Below are positions 42,435 through 50,555 of a stretch of 64,000 nt of DNA, one piece after another. Made by a program: the position numbers and the translations under genes. The notes beneath the pieces were generated by a model. It ran no database searches. It was not told the origin of the DNA and saw only the letters and a program-made list of their open reading frames with translations. Positions within the stretch are counted from its first letter, which is position 1. Every line of letters begins with the position of its first letter. This stretch comes from a virus: IMG/VR virus record IMGVR_UViG_3300025264_002028, positions 39,240 to 103,239 of that record; one strand, given 5' to 3'.

Positions 42435-43300
42435 ATTATCTTTCTGCCTAACATTCCTTCAAAAAAGCCCACTTGGTATTTACACTTAAGAAATACTAAC
42501 TTTTCAGCATAGCTATAATTTGTTTCCTCGTCATCAGACAGTAGCCAACGAGGAGATGTATTATCAAACATTTCTGGAGATTCAATAAATCTATGCCATG
42601 TTTCTGCCAGTCTTTCCTTGTCTGTCTTATAAGATATAAGTATACCGTCTTGATATCCTAAGTCATAATAATATTCAGAAATACTTTCTATATCAAATTC
42701 AGCCTCTGATATAAAATATATACTCTTTAAAGAAGACGAATGTATTATCCGGCCCTTTGTGGACATCATTTTTATAAAATGTTTATTATTGCGTAAATAT
42801 CCTCTAGGAGAAGCGATTGGTGTATAGCCACCTATTTCATTGTATATTCTACCAGAAAAGAAGCATCCATTAATGGGCGGAAAATTATGTTCTTCATCTG
42901 ATATGTCAATCAACAACATCTCTTCTGTAACTGGTATACTATAGTTTTTATAATTTTCCTCAATCGCCTTTGTAAACCAATCGGAATTATTTTTATGCCG
43001 AGTACAAATTGGTCCACATAACACGGCTGCATCTCTATGTAAATTATTTATAGAAACAACAGCCGCCAAATAATCACTTCTAATAAACATATTTTCATCT
43101 AATATACCCACTAACGAAGCATCACTAGTTGTAGGGATATTCTCTACATCTACAAGAGTAACTATAGCATCAATACCAAATTGGGTAGCTTGTTTTTGAA
43201 GGGAGTCTGTACACGATTCCAAAACGGTGTCCTTTTGTCGTATACTGTTTTCCTTAACTGTATGTTTGTTTGGTATAACAAATATTTCAATTTGTTTCAT
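42431..43300 (-). CDS. Diverged GT-A glycosyltransferase-like protein
   Basis: This 289-residue protein has DASLVGILDENMFIRSDYLA (about 60-79), where a DxD-like acidic patch is expected. NGCFFSGRIYNEIGGYTP (about 143-160) matches the late GT2 region that contacts the acceptor. It overlaps both the HAD phosphatase gene and the GT-B gene by 4 bases. Weak but consistent with a GT2-like enzyme. Confidence 0.6.
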   Translation of the reverse strand: MKQIEIFVIPNKHTVKENSIRQKDTVLESCTDSLQKQATQFGIDAIVTLVDVENIPTTSDASLVGILDENMFIRSDYLAAVVSINNLHRDAAVLCGPICTRHKNNSDWFTKAIEENYKNYSIPVTEEMLLIDISDEEHNFPPINGCFFSGRIYNEIGGYTPIASPRGYLRNNKHFIKMMSTKGRIIHSSSLKSIYFISEAEFDIESISEYYYDLGYQDGILISYKTDKERLAETWHRFIESPEMFDNTSPRWLLSDDEETNYSYAEKLVFLKCKYQVGFFEGMLGRKII

Positions 43301-43698
43301 ATTTTATTCCCATACCGATCACGGCCTTGTAAATTATCAATTTCATCCCATACCTGTGTCCAGCCTTCCTCGCTATTTCCATTAACTCTTGCAGCCTTAT
43401 CATCAATATACATTACTCCCGCTGGTTTTCCCATAAATGCATGATGATATTTTACACCATGCTTAGCCAACCAATCAGTCCACTCTCTATACCCTCGTTC
43501 GTATTGTTTATGAAGGTTACCCTTTTCCCTATCTCCATATCTAGCAGTATAAAGAGTAATCTTATATCCCATATCATATAACTTATTAACTTGAGCTATA
43601 CCGTGAAGCAACGGCCCAGCTTTTGCATATTCTCCACCATGTGCTTTGTCGGCTATCACACCATCACAATCTACTATAAGTGTTTGTTCGGATGACAT
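43297..43698 (-). CDS. HAD-superfamily phosphatase
   Basis: This 133-residue protein has TLIVDCDGVIADKAHGG (motif I, DxD, about 7-23), YKITLYTARYGDREKG (motif II) and GKPAGVMYIDDKAARV (motifs III/IV). It lacks a cap domain. Between glycosyltransferases and ThyX, it may dephosphorylate a sugar phosphate or a nucleotide; the sequence does not decide. Confidence 0.78.
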   Translation of the reverse strand: MSSEQTLIVDCDGVIADKAHGGEYAKAGPLLHGIAQVNKLYDMGYKITLYTARYGDREKGNLHKQYERGYREWTDWLAKHGVKYHHAFMGKPAGVMYIDDKAARVNGNSEEGWTQVWDEIDNLQGRDRYGNKI

Positions 43699-43699
43699 A

Positions 43700-44338
43700 T
43701 TAATCCTCCCATTCCAGTGCTGCTGACACGTTAGAAAAGTTTTCTTGAAATATTTTTTTGATTCCGTTTGCGACCTCCCTATGTTCCTTTTGTGTCTCCT
43801 CCTTACATCTTAGTTGCAAGTAATGTACCCAACTCCTAATACTTCCTTTCATATACATAGTAGTCTGTATTCCCAATGGAAGAATCATTCTAGCGGATTC
43901 TTTTGCTACACCCATAGCAATCATGTCACCATAAACCTGAAGACATCTATCCATTGCTTGTTTTGCATGGGCGTGCCATTTTTGATCAGCAATATCCGTA
44001 CTACTCTGCCGATTACTTTTGGCTTGGTTACGCAGTTCTAGGTCCTCTATTTCTTGGGCTACTGAATATCTTTGGGAAAATTCTTGGAAAGAAAAAGAGC
44101 GATGCCGCAAAATTTGTGCGGCTATCGCCCTACTAGTTTTTATCTCCACGCACATATCTACCATTTCAAATGGAGACCAGTGCTTATGTTTAATTAAATA
44201 TTTAATAAGACGAGGAGCAGTTTCATTGTTAGACTGATTTTCAGGATTACTGACCCTAGCACAATATACTATCAGCTCCTCTGGCAAAGCTAGATCTTCA
44301 ATTAACGGAGCTGTTATACTAACGAGCTTTACTTCCAT
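43700..44338 (-). CDS. thyX: Flavin-dependent thymidylate synthase, canonical
   Basis: This 212-residue ThyX has the full signature RHRSFSFQEFSQRY (78-91) with AQILRHR preceding it, plus HWSPFEM and a C-terminal ARMILPLG region. It methylates dUMP to dTMP with methylene-tetrahydrofolate and NADPH. ATG 44338 with GAGGA at 8 bases is preferred over a TTG three bases upstream. A second, altered ThyX is at 53673-54299. Confidence 0.93.
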   Translation of the reverse strand: MEVKLVSITAPLIEDLALPEELIVYCARVSNPENQSNNETAPRLIKYLIKHKHWSPFEMVDMCVEIKTSRAIAAQILRHRSFSFQEFSQRYSVAQEIEDLELRNQAKSNRQSSTDIADQKWHAHAKQAMDRCLQVYGDMIAMGVAKESARMILPLGIQTTMYMKGSIRSWVHYLQLRCKEETQKEHREVANGIKKIFQENFSNVSAALEWED

Positions 44339-44341
44339 CAA

Positions 44342-44674
44342 TTAGTCCTCAGTATCATCTTCCTCTTCTACATTTAAACCTAACGCCACTATTTTTTGAT
44401 ACCAATATCTTTCATTACTCTTATCGTTTACTGGGCCACCAGTATTATTATTAAAATGTGATCTAAGGAGATGTAGTTGCACTACAGTTCCTTGTGGATT
44501 TTTAGCGTGGACGATATATCCATCGTCTGTTGCATGGGGAAGGTTGAGTTTTACGGGATCGCCGCCGAACTCACCATCTTCTACATCCTCATCCCATTCG
44601 TCATTATGTACAACCACAGGGACCTCAGGTACGGGCTCGTTCGGTTCACGATGCCACTCAGGAAAGACAGACAT
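44342..44674 (-). CDS. Acidic hypothetical protein
   Basis: This 110-residue protein begins MSVFPEWHREPNEPVPEVPV and is acidic at both ends (NDEWDEDVEDGEFGGD; EEEDDTED), with a compact middle (GTVVQLHLLRSHFNN). No family recognised. It precedes thyX by three bases. Confidence 0.55.
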   Translation of the reverse strand: MSVFPEWHREPNEPVPEVPVVVHNDEWDEDVEDGEFGGDPVKLNLPHATDDGYIVHAKNPQGTVVQLHLLRSHFNNNTGGPVNDKSNERYWYQKIVALGLNVEEEDDTED

Positions 44675-44692
44675 ATCATTCTCCTTTTATTT

Positions 44693-44929
44693 TTAAGTTT
44701 TTCCCTTATATACTAAAACAACACCGTCTTTTTTATACAAACCTCTTCGTGTATAAGTAAATACTTCGCCTGTTTTAGGATTTCGGTATTTATAGTCAGC
44801 ACTTGACTCTTCCTCACACATAGATGCTTGATATTCTTCATCAGCCTTTTCAAAAAGACTTTTAGATTTTTTCCTATATCTCCATAAAATCCGATCGTTT
44901 TCATTTTTGCTTGGCGTTGGTAGAGGCAT
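44693..44929 (-). CDS. Small protein with MPLPTPxKNE N-terminus
   Basis: This 78-residue protein begins MPLPTPSKNENDRILWRYRK. The first ten residues nearly match those of the 200-residue protein at 46688-47290 (MPLPTPNKNE). Its C-terminus (NPKTGEVFTYTRRGLYKKDG) has a strand pattern. It looks like a small paralogue sharing the leader of phage virion-associated proteins; function unknown. Confidence 0.55.
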   Translation of the reverse strand: MPLPTPSKNENDRILWRYRKKSKSLFEKADEEYQASMCEEESSADYKYRNPKTGEVFTYTRRGLYKKDGVVLVYKGKT

Positions 44930-44940
44930 AGCTTTCTCCT

Positions 44941-45009
44941 CTAAAAGTTATACTGAACTAGATAACTCATTGAATCGCAATAGCCATCGTCACACTCTAT
45001 ACTAGACAT
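44941..45009 (-). CDS. Possible 22-residue micropeptide
   Basis: In the 98-base gap 44930-45027, an ATG at 45009 with GGA five bases upstream opens a 22-codon frame (MSSIECDDGYCDSMSYLVQY...). Its stop abuts the RBS AGAGGAG of the next gene. The arrangement fits translational coupling, but the ORF is too short to be sure. Confidence 0.3.
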   Translation of the reverse strand: MSSIECDDGYCDSMSYLVQYNF

Positions 45010-45027
45010 AAATTCCAAATTTAGCAA

Positions 45028-46254
45028 CTATTTTTTTCCCCAACCCTCTCGTAATACACGTAAGGCATTACCCCCTAGTATGTGTTCCATCTGTTTTTCC
45101 GTGTACCCTAACGCGCATAAATAACTCGTAAGTCGAGGCATTTCTGACATATCTACAATTTCGTCTGGAGGATCAGTAAACCCATCCAAGTCACTACCTA
45201 TTCCTACTACTTCTATTCCACCTACATTTATCATATGATTAATATTATTTTCTATATGCTTTAATCCTAATCCACTGTGCGAATTAGATAAATAATAAGT
45301 CATCAGTATTACACCAATAACCCCTCCATTATCAGCAATCCATTTAATTTCTTTATTGGTTAGGTTGATAGGGTCACGGTTAATATCAAAGGAGGCCATG
45401 TGACTAGCTATAATACAATTCTTTTTGCGATGGTGCTTGGCGATATCCATAACCTTAGCTCTGGCACTGGGCGTACAGTGTGTGATGTCTATCAGCATCC
45501 CCAACTCCAGCATTCTTTCTACTACCTTTTCGCCTATGGATGTCAACCCTTTATTCATATCCCAACTGCCAGTTACTTTACGCCAGTCAAGCATCTTGCT
45601 AGAATATTCTGGATAAGGAAACACGGGATAAGCCACATGGTTAGGATAGAAATGAGCCAAAGTGAGATAGGCCACACCCCGATTGAAAAGGTATACCAGA
45701 TTAGATAATAATTCTTTTTCAACTGAATCGGCACACGCTCCATCTTCCACGGTTTTTCCGCCCTCTATACCATTAAGAGAATGGGCTCCTTCCACAGAAT
45801 GCACAACACACATATCTCCAGCCTCAAGACCTTGGTTCAATGTTGAAACAGAATCAGACAAACATACTTTTCTAGAAGGCTTCTTCTTGTTATATGAAAT
45901 AATCTGACGTTCCATTTCATCTAACATAAAATTTGTAGCATCAAAATAGGGAGGATCTACGATGGCGCGTCGTACACTGGGGAATATTCTAAAGAGCCAC
46001 CTTATAAGGGAGATTTCTTTAATCCACTCTTGTTCTAAAATATAAGCAGTAGATAGTATTACATCTACACCACCCTTGTCCATCTTGGGAAACGTAACTC
46101 GATTACTAAGTGGCCAAAATTTCTTGTCAAACATTCTAGATAGCCAATTTCTTTTGGATGAGTCTAGACTGATTTCCAAAATAATAGCCTTGAGGGCTGG
46201 ATGCGTATGTAGATCTACAAGCGTAGATTCTTTATGTAGATTTTGCCAGTTCAT
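45028..46254 (-). CDS. Renal-dipeptidase-like M19 metallopeptidase
   Basis: This 408-residue protein has LVDLHTHPALKA (metal site, about 13-24), HSVEGAHSLNG (bridging Glu), MLIDITHCTPSARAKV and IASHMASFDINRDP (metal His and substrate Arg), and VVGIGSDLDGF (catalytic Asp). All expected positions of a family M19 dipeptidase are present. There is no signal peptide, so it appears cytoplasmic. ATG 46254 is used, one base after the upstream stop; GTG 46263 is possible. Such an enzyme is unusual in a phage and may be host-derived. Confidence 0.85.
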   Translation of the reverse strand: MNWQNLHKESTLVDLHTHPALKAIILEISLDSSKRNWLSRMFDKKFWPLSNRVTFPKMDKGGVDVILSTAYILEQEWIKEISLIRWLFRIFPSVRRAIVDPPYFDATNFMLDEMERQIISYNKKKPSRKVCLSDSVSTLNQGLEAGDMCVVHSVEGAHSLNGIEGGKTVEDGACADSVEKELLSNLVYLFNRGVAYLTLAHFYPNHVAYPVFPYPEYSSKMLDWRKVTGSWDMNKGLTSIGEKVVERMLELGMLIDITHCTPSARAKVMDIAKHHRKKNCIIASHMASFDINRDPINLTNKEIKWIADNGGVIGVILMTYYLSNSHSGLGLKHIENNINHMINVGGIEVVGIGSDLDGFTDPPDEIVDMSEMPRLTSYLCALGYTEKQMEHILGGNALRVLREGWGKK

Positions 46255-46255
46255 A

Positions 46256-46684
46256 TCAATCACTGAATAAGATATTTAAGTTACCCCGAACAGTTGTTTC
46301 AACATCTTCCAAATGATCATCAGACATTGGATATAGAAAGGGAGAAACCTCGGCTCGCACCTCCGTGGGAGCGTCAGGAATCCATTCCAAATCTTTTACG
46401 GTAAGAACCACAGAAGCTCCCTTAGATTTAAAGTCGTGCCCTTCGATTTCATTTACAGACGTAATAGATACATGTACATCATCAGTGTATTTAGGGTTCC
46501 ATACCTTACCGTCTTTATTCCACAGCGGAAGACTGCCCCTCCATTCGTTCTGAGTGGGACCAAGAATTTCACTGACATATGGTACACCGCTAGGCATTAA
46601 TCCTAAAACGTTTATTTCAAATTCCTGATGATGAATACCAGAAGGCGGCACCCACTGCACATGTATCTCTGGATATTTTCTCAC
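46256..46684 (-). CDS. Hypothetical protein (GTG start)
   Basis: This 142-residue, beta-rich protein contains HVQWVPPSGIHHQEFEINVL and VTVKDLEWIPDAP-like sequence. The start is GTG 46684, with AAAGG six bases upstream formed by the last codons of the preceding gene. It may be a structural or adhesin-type protein; no family recognised. Confidence 0.55.
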   Translation of the reverse strand: MRKYPEIHVQWVPPSGIHHQEFEINVLGLMPSGVPYVSEILGPTQNEWRGSLPLWNKDGKVWNPKYTDDVHVSITSVNEIEGHDFKSKGASVVLTVKDLEWIPDAPTEVRAEVSPFLYPMSDDHLEDVETTVRGNLNILFSD

Positions 46685-46687
46685 ATT

Positions 46688-47290
46688 TTACCTTTCGTAT
46701 TTAACATCTTTCTTGTCTTCTCTTTTATCTTTCTCCAAATCTCGAATTTCTCTTTCGATATTTTTGATAGCGTCCTTGTGATGCTTTAGGCGTTCACGAA
46801 GTGTTTCACTATCCATTTCTTTCTTGTCTTGATGATCTTCGTCTCGATCTAGTCTTTCATGTCTTTGACGATCAGAAGCATCTCTCTTGTCGTATCGCTC
46901 GTCTTTTTTCAGATCTTTAGTTTCTCTTTCTTTCTTATCAGAAGGAGGATCTTTTTTAAGCTTTTTGAGTTTTTCTTTATCGTCTTTTATAGCGTCCTTT
47001 TCATGTTCTTTTTTTTCTTTTTTGGTATCACGTTTGAGTTCTTTTCTATCAATTTTATCCCAATCTTTTTTGGTTTTGCCTGATGTGCCATCAAGCTCTT
47101 CACTATATTTAGTAGCTCTATATTCATCATCAGTTTTACCGAGAAGGCCTTGAGATTTCTTTTTTCTGAATTGACTCATACAAATAGCAATCGCTTGCTT
47201 ATTATCTTTAGCCTCTTTGCTGGCAATAGGCATACATCTTTGCACAAAATCAGATTCTTTTTCGTTTTTGTTAGGTGTTGGTAGTGGCAT
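46688..47290 (-). CDS. Highly charged protein with phage-type MPLPTP leader
   Basis: This 200-residue protein begins MPLPTPNKNEKESDFVQRCM, then ANDS-like spacing to QAIAICMSQFRKKK. That leader (MPLP..K.E....FV.RCM...QA.A.C..Q) recurs at the start of many phage proteins of head or tail modules. Residues 70-200 are almost entirely K, D, E and R (KKLKKDPPSDKKERETKDLK), likely a long charged helix. It may be a scaffold or core-type protein; inferred. Confidence 0.6.
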   Translation of the reverse strand: MPLPTPNKNEKESDFVQRCMPIASKEAKDNKQAIAICMSQFRKKKSQGLLGKTDDEYRATKYSEELDGTSGKTKKDWDKIDRKELKRDTKKEKKEHEKDAIKDDKEKLKKLKKDPPSDKKERETKDLKKDERYDKRDASDRQRHERLDRDEDHQDKKEMDSETLRERLKHHKDAIKNIEREIRDLEKDKREDKKDVKYER

Positions 47291-47291
47291 A

Positions 47292-47963
47292 TCAGATTCC
47301 TTTTAGTAAGTGCTGTTTAACATTATTCCACAGTACGTTTGCTAGAACTACACCAGCATCGTTATCAGAAGCATAATGAACTCCCTGTAAAACTCTCGCA
47401 TAACCCGCTAGTAATCCCATCCTGTAGAACTCAGGTGCATGTTCTGGGTATATATCGCTCAGTATAGAAGCCACCAGAGCACCATAGGCAGCATGACCAG
47501 AAGGATAAGCGGGAGTTTGATGAGTATCAGTATTAATAATATCTAGAGGGATATTAAAAATTTTAGCCAGCTGATAAGGACGTGGTCGTGAATACTGCCA
47601 TTTTAATTGAATGGCGACAATTTCTAAGATATCGTTAGCTTTCTTAAATATATTATGAGGAAAAGAAAGGTTGTGTTTCTTTAAGAATGGCAGAAATAGA
47701 TCGATGGGATCTTTATCCACGAGCTTTATAAGATCTATATCTAATTTTGTACGATTACTCGTAGCCTCAGATACGTTTTTAAGCTCATTTCTGGTGATAT
47801 CACTATCGTTTTGAGGAGGGGCTGGAAGGATATTTTTCCAGTCAATAGTGACAAGTTGAGATACACTTTTACGCAACAACCTACGGTAATGTGCGCTAGG
47901 TGGATAAGTGTATTTAATATTATTTATGTAGCCGCTTTCGGCGAGTAGGATCTGTTCTTCCAT
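47292..47963 (-). CDS. PAP2/vanadium-haloperoxidase-type phosphatase
   Basis: This 223-residue protein has the three PAP2 motifs: KWQYSRPRPY (KxxxxxxRP, about 123-132), AYPSGHAAYG (PSGH, about 157-166) and ARVLQGVHYASDNDAG (R..H..D, about 197-212). There are no obvious membrane helices, so it resembles soluble PAP2 or haloperoxidase-like enzymes. It could remove phosphate from lipid or sugar carriers. It overlaps the upstream zinc-ribbon gene by 44 bases. Confidence 0.85.
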   Translation of the reverse strand: MEEQILLAESGYINNIKYTYPPSAHYRRLLRKSVSQLVTIDWKNILPAPPQNDSDITRNELKNVSEATSNRTKLDIDLIKLVDKDPIDLFLPFLKKHNLSFPHNIFKKANDILEIVAIQLKWQYSRPRPYQLAKIFNIPLDIINTDTHQTPAYPSGHAAYGALVASILSDIYPEHAPEFYRMGLLAGYARVLQGVHYASDNDAGVVLANVLWNNVKQHLLKGI

Positions 47964-48156
47964 AGTCTATTTCCATTTCGATAATATCACCTTTTTGTTG
48001 GGTGCCACAAAATGGACATACAAATATGTATGATCTGCCAGATTTTGTTTCAACAATATCTACAAGATTACATAGTCTGGAATCGTATTCAGTCTTACAA
48101 GAACTACAATATAATCCATACTGACTGTGATTTATGTACGTGTCAAACTGGCTCAT
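47920..48156 (-). CDS. Small zinc-ribbon protein
   Basis: This 78-residue protein has YCSSCKTEYDSRLCNLV (about 16-32) and FVCPFCGTQQKGD (about 45-57), a two-knuckle zinc ribbon, with a basic C-terminal tail. It overlaps the PAP2 gene by 44 bases. Role unknown. Confidence 0.65.
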   Translation of the reverse strand: MSQFDTYINHSQYGLYCSSCKTEYDSRLCNLVDIVETKSGRSYIFVCPFCGTQQKGDIIEMEIDYGRTDPTRRKRLHK

Positions 48157-48196
48157 AGTTTCACCCCCATTTTAATATATACACAAATTATGACTT

Positions 48197-48748
48197 TTAA
48201 CCAAATACATCCTGAATTATACTTCCCGCATCTGTATAAGATTTATCCTTGAGAAACCCCTTTACTGTGTCAGTGGCTTCTTTTTTGCGAAAACCAAGGG
48301 AAGTAAGGCCCTGAATTGCTTCCCGTGCCACCTGCGGGGGTGTATTATGCTTTGGTTGAGAGGGAGTCTCTACCTTTGGTTTGGGAGTAGCTTTTGGTTT
48401 CGCAGACACTGGCTTTGAGGGTGCTCGTTTTGGTTTCGAAGAAGCGGTCTTCGGTGGCCTTTGTTTGGTCACGGGTGAAGATTTAGGAGTTTTTGATGGA
48501 GACTTAGGTTGAAATACATTTTCTGTAACCCAGTCTCTAGCATCAGCATCTCCGTTAATAGCATTCTGTATGGTACGCTGTTTAATTTGTGTCCACGCTT
48601 CTGTTTCTGATTCAACAGAATTGTACTGACCAGATTCTATGTTTGACAGAATAGCTCCTACAAAATACAAAACTATAGGCACAAGAAGAGCAGCCGTAAA
48701 AATAAAAAGCAGATCAGAATTCCATGTCCCAATATTTTCCATTATCAT
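48197..48748 (-). CDS. Membrane protein with Pro/Lys linker and RuvA-C-like domain
   Basis: This 183-residue protein has one N-terminal membrane segment (LLFIFTAALLVPIVLYFVGA, about 13-32). A long proline/lysine linker follows (about 80-140). The terminal helical domain AREAIQGLTSLGFRKKEATD and AGSIIQDVF (about 143-182) resembles RuvA domain III (ALxxLGYxxxEA). The combination is odd: the domain normally binds RuvB. It could recruit a DNA motor to the membrane. ATG 48748 or 48742. Confidence 0.6.
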   Translation of the reverse strand: MIMENIGTWNSDLLFIFTAALLVPIVLYFVGAILSNIESGQYNSVESETEAWTQIKQRTIQNAINGDADARDWVTENVFQPKSPSKTPKSSPVTKQRPPKTASSKPKRAPSKPVSAKPKATPKPKVETPSQPKHNTPPQVAREAIQGLTSLGFRKKEATDTVKGFLKDKSYTDAGSIIQDVFG

Positions 48749-48780
48749 TTTTCCCTAAATCGTGTACCAGAACCCAAATA

Positions 48781-49116
48781 TCAGACACTAAAGCTTTCCC
48801 CGCAGCCACAGGTGCGACTTGCGTTAGGATTGTTAAAGGTAAAGCCTTGTTTCATAAGGTCATTATACCAGTCGATAGTCGTGCCGTCTATATATAATTC
48901 AGATTTTTTATCAACTATAACTGTGATGCCATCCTGATTATATTTATTGTAGATATCTTCTGTATATTCGCTTTTATCAACAAAAGAAAGTTTATAATCA
49001 AATCCTGCACATCCTCCTCCTGCTACTCCTATTCGAAGATAGGGATCGGAATCATATGAAGCATCTTTCATGACTCGTTTTACTTCTGTGACTGCCGCAT
49101 CGCTAAGACTAATCAT
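48781..49116 (-). CDS. A-type iron-sulfur carrier (IscA/HesB-like)
   Basis: This 111-residue protein has GVAGGGCAGFDYKLSFVD (first Cys, about 29-46) and a terminal SRTCGCGESFSV with the CxC pair (about 100-111). These are the three ligands of IscA/SufA/ErpA proteins. It may support Fe-S enzymes such as the RecB-like nuclease encoded here. Its ATG overlaps the YopX stop through the repeated junction module. Confidence 0.88.
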   Translation of the reverse strand: MISLSDAAVTEVKRVMKDASYDSDPYLRIGVAGGGCAGFDYKLSFVDKSEYTEDIYNKYNQDGITVIVDKKSELYIDGTTIDWYNDLMKQGFTFNNPNASRTCGCGESFSV

Positions 49117-49535
49117 TTACCAACTCCTTCAAAGATATTACCCACGACAGTTTTCTCGGCTTCATCCATGTTAATCCGATCTCCACCGGATAGAAGACAC
49201 GCATAAAACATGCAGGCATCTTGATCCCATTTTACAACCATCGTCTCCTGTGAAGCCCAATGGTCAGAAAGAATCAGATCCCCCTCATAAATCTCAACAC
49301 CATTCTTATCTTTGAGTCCGGTGTATTGTTGAACAACATAATTCTCTGAATCTTCAACATTGGCAGCACCATTACCATACCCCTCATGGCACAAAAAACC
49401 ATCGTGAGAAATTGCCAAAAAGTCTCCACTGTCTTTATACTTTACTGGTCCTTTTCCGTATTCCCAATCCTCTTGAGACATTGTTACATATTTATTAGTT
49501 GGTTTGTGCCAAACCCTAAACTTTAGAAGTCTCAT
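49113..49535 (-). CDS. YopX family protein, copy 1
   Basis: This 140-residue protein begins MRLLKFRVWHKPTNKYVTMS. It has the YopX hallmark VVQQYTGLKDKNGVEIYEGD (about 78-97), then VVGNIFEGVGK at the end. YopX proteins are frequent phage/prophage accessory proteins of unknown function. A second copy is at 49909-50367. Its end forms one of the repeated junction modules. Confidence 0.9.
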   Translation of the reverse strand: MRLLKFRVWHKPTNKYVTMSQEDWEYGKGPVKYKDSGDFLAISHDGFLCHEGYGNGAANVEDSENYVVQQYTGLKDKNGVEIYEGDLILSDHWASQETMVVKWDQDACMFYACLLSGGDRINMDEAEKTVVGNIFEGVGK

Positions 49536-49693
49536 TTGTCAATATCCTCTGCCCAATCTGAAAATAATAAATCACTATACCAATCTGCTTTTAAGAAACC
49601 CAGCGAAAAAACAGTAACTAAAGACTCTATAATTCGCACCAAATGCAATACAACAAACTTACCTTTTCTTCGACATTTAGTTTTTTTAATCAT
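49532..49693 (-). CDS. Small basic/hydrophobic protein (53 residues)
   Basis: The frame begins MIKKTKCRRKGKFVVLHLVR and ends FSDWAEDIDK. Its stop overlaps the YopX ATG (ATGA) and its start overlaps the upstream stop (ATGATTAA), which strongly supports translation. A basic N-terminus followed by a moderately hydrophobic segment suggests membrane contact. No family recognised. Confidence 0.65.
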   Translation of the reverse strand: MIKKTKCRRKGKFVVLHLVRIIESLVTVFSLGFLKADWYSDLLFSDWAEDIDK

Positions 49694-49907
49694 TTTCTAT
49701 CCAACTAGGAGGATACCAACTGTGAGCATCATCTTCCGCAATAAACTCTTTAATTTCAACAAAATCATGGTTAGATTCTTCACAGTCAACCGCCTGCCAT
49801 TCATCGTAATGGTCAGACCATTCCCACCACTCGTCTGCGATATTTTGAATATAACACAGGTCAGTTTTTTTGTCAACAAACATTTTCCAATTAATTAGGT
49901 TTTCCAT
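49686..49907 (-). CDS. Small acidic Trp-rich protein
   Basis: From ATG 49907 the 73-residue protein has ADEWWEWSDHYDEWQAVDCE and ends SWYPPSWIEND. It is acidic and unusually rich in tryptophan. It starts just after the junction module that ends YopX copy 2. No family recognised. Confidence 0.6.
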   Translation of the reverse strand: MENLINWKMFVDKKTDLCYIQNIADEWWEWSDHYDEWQAVDCEESNHDFVEIKEFIAEDDAHSWYPPSWIEND

Positions 49908-49908
49908 C

Positions 49909-50367
49909 TTATTTGTCAACTCCTTCAAAGATATTTCCAACTACTTCCCAAGATTTATCAGGAGGGCAACCGTAATAAAATTCTATTTCTGGCAGTTCTC
50001 CATCCTCTCCCTTTTCTGCATAAACCCATCCTTCTTTTTTATATGGGACGTATTGATATTGTAAAAGATTCCAACCAAGAATACCACCATAGTTTCTATC
50101 ATTAAAGTCAACTAGACCTCTTTCTCGTCGTCTTTCTACTATATCCCCTTCATAAATCTCTACTCCATTCTTATCTTTAAGTCCGGTGTATTGCTGCACA
50201 ACAACGTGATCAGACACGTCTTCTTTTACAAGACCAGAAGTGAACATGCCACCGTGATCGTTCCCAAGCAGTACTACCATCAGTCGTGCTGTCAGAACGT
50301 CATGCCCTAGTTCATGTCTAAATTTATTGACTCGTTTATCCCAAAAACGAAATTTAATCTCCCTCAT
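49909..50367 (-). CDS. YopX family protein, copy 2
   Basis: This 152-residue protein begins MREIKFRFWDKRVNKFRHEL. It shares VVQQYTGLKDKNGVEIYEGD (about 64-83) and NIFEGVDK with copy 1. The middle differs, so the two are diverged paralogues. It is joined to the upstream gene by the repeated ATGA junction. Confidence 0.9.
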   Translation of the reverse strand: MREIKFRFWDKRVNKFRHELGHDVLTARLMVVLLGNDHGGMFTSGLVKEDVSDHVVVQQYTGLKDKNGVEIYEGDIVERRRERGLVDFNDRNYGGILGWNLLQYQYVPYKKEGWVYAEKGEDGELPEIEFYYGCPPDKSWEVVGNIFEGVDK

Positions 50368-50555
50368 TTATCAACTCCTAAAAAATTTCTACCTGCTGTA
50401 GACCAATTTTCTATTCCCATGCAAATAACCTCGCCACCGACCTGAATACCAATTATTCCGTCTTTGGTTACATGTATTGAGGGCGAATAAAAGTCTTCGT
50501 TGTCCTGCCTCCAAAGTTCTATATCACTATTGGCTTTAGGTTCGTCAGAACTCAT
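50364..50555 (-). CDS. Small hypothetical protein
   Basis: This 63-residue protein begins MSSDEPKANSDIELWRQDNE and ends TAGRNFLGVDK. It has a beta-like middle (HVTKDGIIGIQVGGEVICMG). It is linked on both sides by the repeated junction. No family recognised. Confidence 0.65.
   Translation of the reverse strand: MSSDEPKANSDIELWRQDNEDFYSPSIHVTKDGIIGIQVGGEVICMGIENWSTAGRNFLGVDK

Noticed and set aside
46859-47153. Plus-strand frames opposite the charged protein
   Set aside because: They are Phe/Ser/Leu-rich complements of a Lys/Glu/Asp-rich coding region.
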